Under the pieces are notes generated by a model. It ran no database searches and was not told the DNA's origin. It saw only the letters and a program-made list of their open reading frames with translations. From the NCBI GenBank assembly GCA_026193755.1, contig JAPHUI010000328.1, forward strand, positions 1-7,910: DNA of 7,910 nucleotides, read 5' to 3'. Below, in pieces: positions 6,671 to 7,910 of the stretch. Source of the DNA: Ignavibacteriaceae bacterium (GTDB lineage Bacteria; Bacteroidota; Ignavibacteria; Ignavibacteriales; Ignavibacteriaceae). Every line of letters starts with the position of its first letter. The stretch's first letter is position 1. The position numbers and the translations under genes were made by a program.

Positions 6671-6696
6671 TCCATCTCTCTGGATAGAATTAAAGG
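6666..6696 (-). promoter_or_regulatory. PyrR-binding loop (anti-antiterminator) in the pyr operon leader
   Basis: The minus-strand RNA has CUAUC (6687-6683), hexaloop CAGAGA (6682-6677), then GAUGG (6676-6672), giving a 5-bp upper stem with one G-U pair. The lower stem is CCUU/AAGG (6696-6693 with 6669-6666), separated by an internal loop on the 5' side (UAAUU) facing AG. The core UCCAGAGAG agrees with the known PyrR site consensus ARUCCNGNGAGGYU, in which the hexaloop is CNGNGA, and the architecture (upper stem, 5'-side internal bulge, lower stem) is the known one. It lies 59 nt upstream of pyrR itself. The expected effect is that UMP-bound PyrR stabilises this loop and reduces expression of pyrR-pyrB-pyrC. 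Confidence 0.85.
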
Positions 6697-6780
6697 TTAG
6701 TGATTTATTATTATCTGTTCTAAATTACAAAAAAACTTAAGGAGAAAAAACTATTTCAAGTTTTATAATTATTTAAAATA

Positions 6781-6810
6781 GAAAAGGAATCATATTTCAG
6801 ATTCCTTTTC
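6781..6810 (-). terminator. Intrinsic terminator after the OmpA-family gene
   Basis: A perfect 11-bp inverted repeat, GAAAAGGAATC/GATTCCTTTTC, closes an 8-nt loop 30 nt beyond the OmpA-family stop. On the minus strand the stem ends in TTTTC and is followed by TATTTT, and an AT-rich stretch flanks both sides, so it might also work in the other direction. It separates the porin gene from the pyr leader. The operon promoter must therefore lie between about 6780 and 6700, an AT-rich stretch in which I could not pick a convincing -35/-10 pair. Confidence 0.8.
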
Positions 6811-6839
6811 AAAAAATATTGAATATTTAATTATCCAAA

Positions 6840-7910
6840 TTATTTAACGTGAAATTCAACTCTTCTGTTGTAGAATCGGCTAACCGGATCAGATTCCTTG
6901 AATAACAATTCTCTCTTACCTTTACCAGCGGTTGTTAATCTGCTTGCATCAACACCTTTAGCAATGAGATATTTCTTTACAGCATCAGCTCTCTTAAGTG
7001 AAAGCTGATCATTGTATTTATCAGAACCAATCTGATCGGTGTGACCCTGTATCTCAACACTTACGTCTTTATGAGAGAGAAGAATTGCAGCAGCATTATC
7101 AAGAATTGGATAAGACTCTGATCTGAGAGTAGCTTTGTTGAAGTCAAAATTTACACCCACAAGAACCCATTTGTCTTCGACTTTTGTTGGGCCCATGCAT
7201 TTTTTGACAACTTCGCATATTCTATCATAGTCAACTTCCGTAGGCATTGTTTGATATCTTCTTACTATATCTTCAATCTTGTTATAATCAACTTCAGCTA
7301 TACCAGTGTAAAGCTTGCAATACTTTGAAGGTGCACCCTTGCTGAAGTAATAGAGTAATCCGAGTTCTGCATGTACCCAACTATCGTTAGAATTTCCACC
7401 AAAGAAGCTACCACCAAAGAAACCATCTTGACTACCATCCCTGGTATCTCTGCCATCTATTTTGCTGTTACCCATGGTATGATATGTGCCTTCACCACGT
7501 AACCTCCAATCTTCACCTATTTTTATTTCTATACCAGCACCAAGATTAAATTGTGCAGCAGTATTAGATTCTGCATCGAGTTCGCTAACAGTAAATCCAC
7601 CTGAGCCATCAGCCCATCTAGCATTTTCAGGTTTATTATAATTTATACCTATACCCGTTACCAGATATAGTACCCATGGTTCGCAAGGATTGAAGTAATA
7701 AATAAGATCAAGATCTCCTGTAATCATATTGTTTGTCACATATTCTTGGTTATTTGCAGCATAATTCTCATAATATTGTGCTGCAACATGGTTATATGCA
7801 GCTTTTATTCTCGAGGCAACGTGCTCTGACCAGTTTCTTTGAATCAGGATATGACCTCCATAAAATTCACTGGTATTTAATGCTGCACCATTTATACCTA
7901 CATACATTGG
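6840..7910 (-). CDS. OmpA-family outer-membrane protein, N-terminus cut by the window edge
   Basis: The frame is open to the last base of the window. The first ATG (7907) is followed at once by beta-barrel sequence with no signal peptide, so the true start lies outside. Numbering from that ATG: residues 1-190 are an OmpA-like beta-barrel with alternating aromatic strands and a glycine-rich loop (GGSFFGGNSNDSW) near 165-177; 191-243 are a linker; about 244-355 are an OmpA C-terminal domain that binds peptidoglycan. The C-terminal domain shows FDFNKATL, VEIQGHTDQIGSDKYN (Asp291), LSLKRADAVKKYL (Arg306) and NRRVEF (347-352), the diaminopimelate-contact residues of the family. It anchors the outer membrane to the cell wall. 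The linker carries two copies of EVDY[ND][KR]I 19 residues apart, with cysteines at 197, 231 and 238. A terminator follows, so it is not co-transcribed with the pyr genes. Confidence 0.93.
   Translation of the reverse strand, partial: PMYVGINGAALNTSEFYGGHILIQRNWSEHVASRIKAAYNHVAAQYYENYAANNQEYVTNNMITGDLDLIYYFNPCEPWVLYLVTGIGINYNKPENARWADGSGGFTVSELDAESNTAAQFNLGAGIEIKIGEDWRLRGEGTYHTMGNSKIDGRDTRDGSQDGFFGGSFFGGNSNDSWVHAELGLLYYFSKGAPSKYCKLYTGIAEVDYNKIEDIVRRYQTMPTEVDYDRICEVVKKCMGPTKVEDKWVLVGVNFDFNKATLRSESYPILDNAAAILLSHKDVSVEIQGHTDQIGSDKYNDQLSLKRADAVKKYLIAKGVDASRLTTAGKGKRELLFKESDPVSRFYNRRVEFHVK

Noticed and set aside
6700..6780. Promoter for the pyr operon (TTGAAA at 6759-6754 as -35, several TAATAA-like words near 6650-6655 or 6645-6653 as -10).
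   Set aside because: No pair has an acceptable spacing, and the AT-rich stretch offers many false matches, so no promoter is claimed.

Overview
The window looks like a piece of a low-GC, Gram-negative chromosome from the Bacteroidota/Ignavibacteriota side of the tree. The reasons are an OmpA-type outer-membrane porin, a fibronectin-type-III lipoprotein, a DUF4783-like secreted protein, the AT-rich base composition, and mostly weak Shine-Dalgarno sites. Ignavibacteria is my best guess, by resemblance only. All convincing genes lie on the minus strand, so the layout below runs from high to low coordinates, which is the direction of transcription.

7910-6840: the 3' part of an OmpA-family gene (barrel, linker, peptidoglycan-binding domain). 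It enters from outside the window and closes with a good intrinsic terminator (6781-6810).

6696-3821: a pyrimidine-synthesis operon, pyrR-pyrB-pyrC, headed by a structured leader. The leader has four parts: a canonical PyrR-binding loop (hexaloop CAGAGA on a 5-bp stem, 6666-6696); a 19-codon leader ORF (6604-6663) whose ribosome site lies in the 3' arm of that loop and whose TGA overlaps the pyrR ATG as ATGA; a hairpin (6616-6642) that buries the pyrR Shine-Dalgarno and is followed by seven Us; and an alternative pairing incompatible with both hairpins. The arrangement suggests that PyrR bound to UMP shuts the operon at transcription, translation or both. PyrR and PyrB are translationally close (GTGA/ATG junction), and PyrC follows after 10 nt. 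PyrB makes carbamoyl aspartate and PyrC cyclises it to dihydroorotate.

3688-2879: a one-gene unit for a secreted lipoprotein with a fibronectin type III domain, a strong Shine-Dalgarno (possibly masked by an upstream complement) and a textbook terminator (2849-2874).

2810-1: a two-gene unit. A small secreted DUF4783-like protein is followed, through a TAATG stop-start overlap, by a very large membrane protein that runs off the left edge without a stop. I read 785 open codons from 2355 to 1. It looks like the sensory half of a receptor, possibly a histidine kinase, with two extracytoplasmic domains separated by about eight membrane helices. The catalytic part is outside the window.

No RNA genes, mobile elements, CRISPR arrays or origins were seen. 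The most interesting region is the pyr leader.
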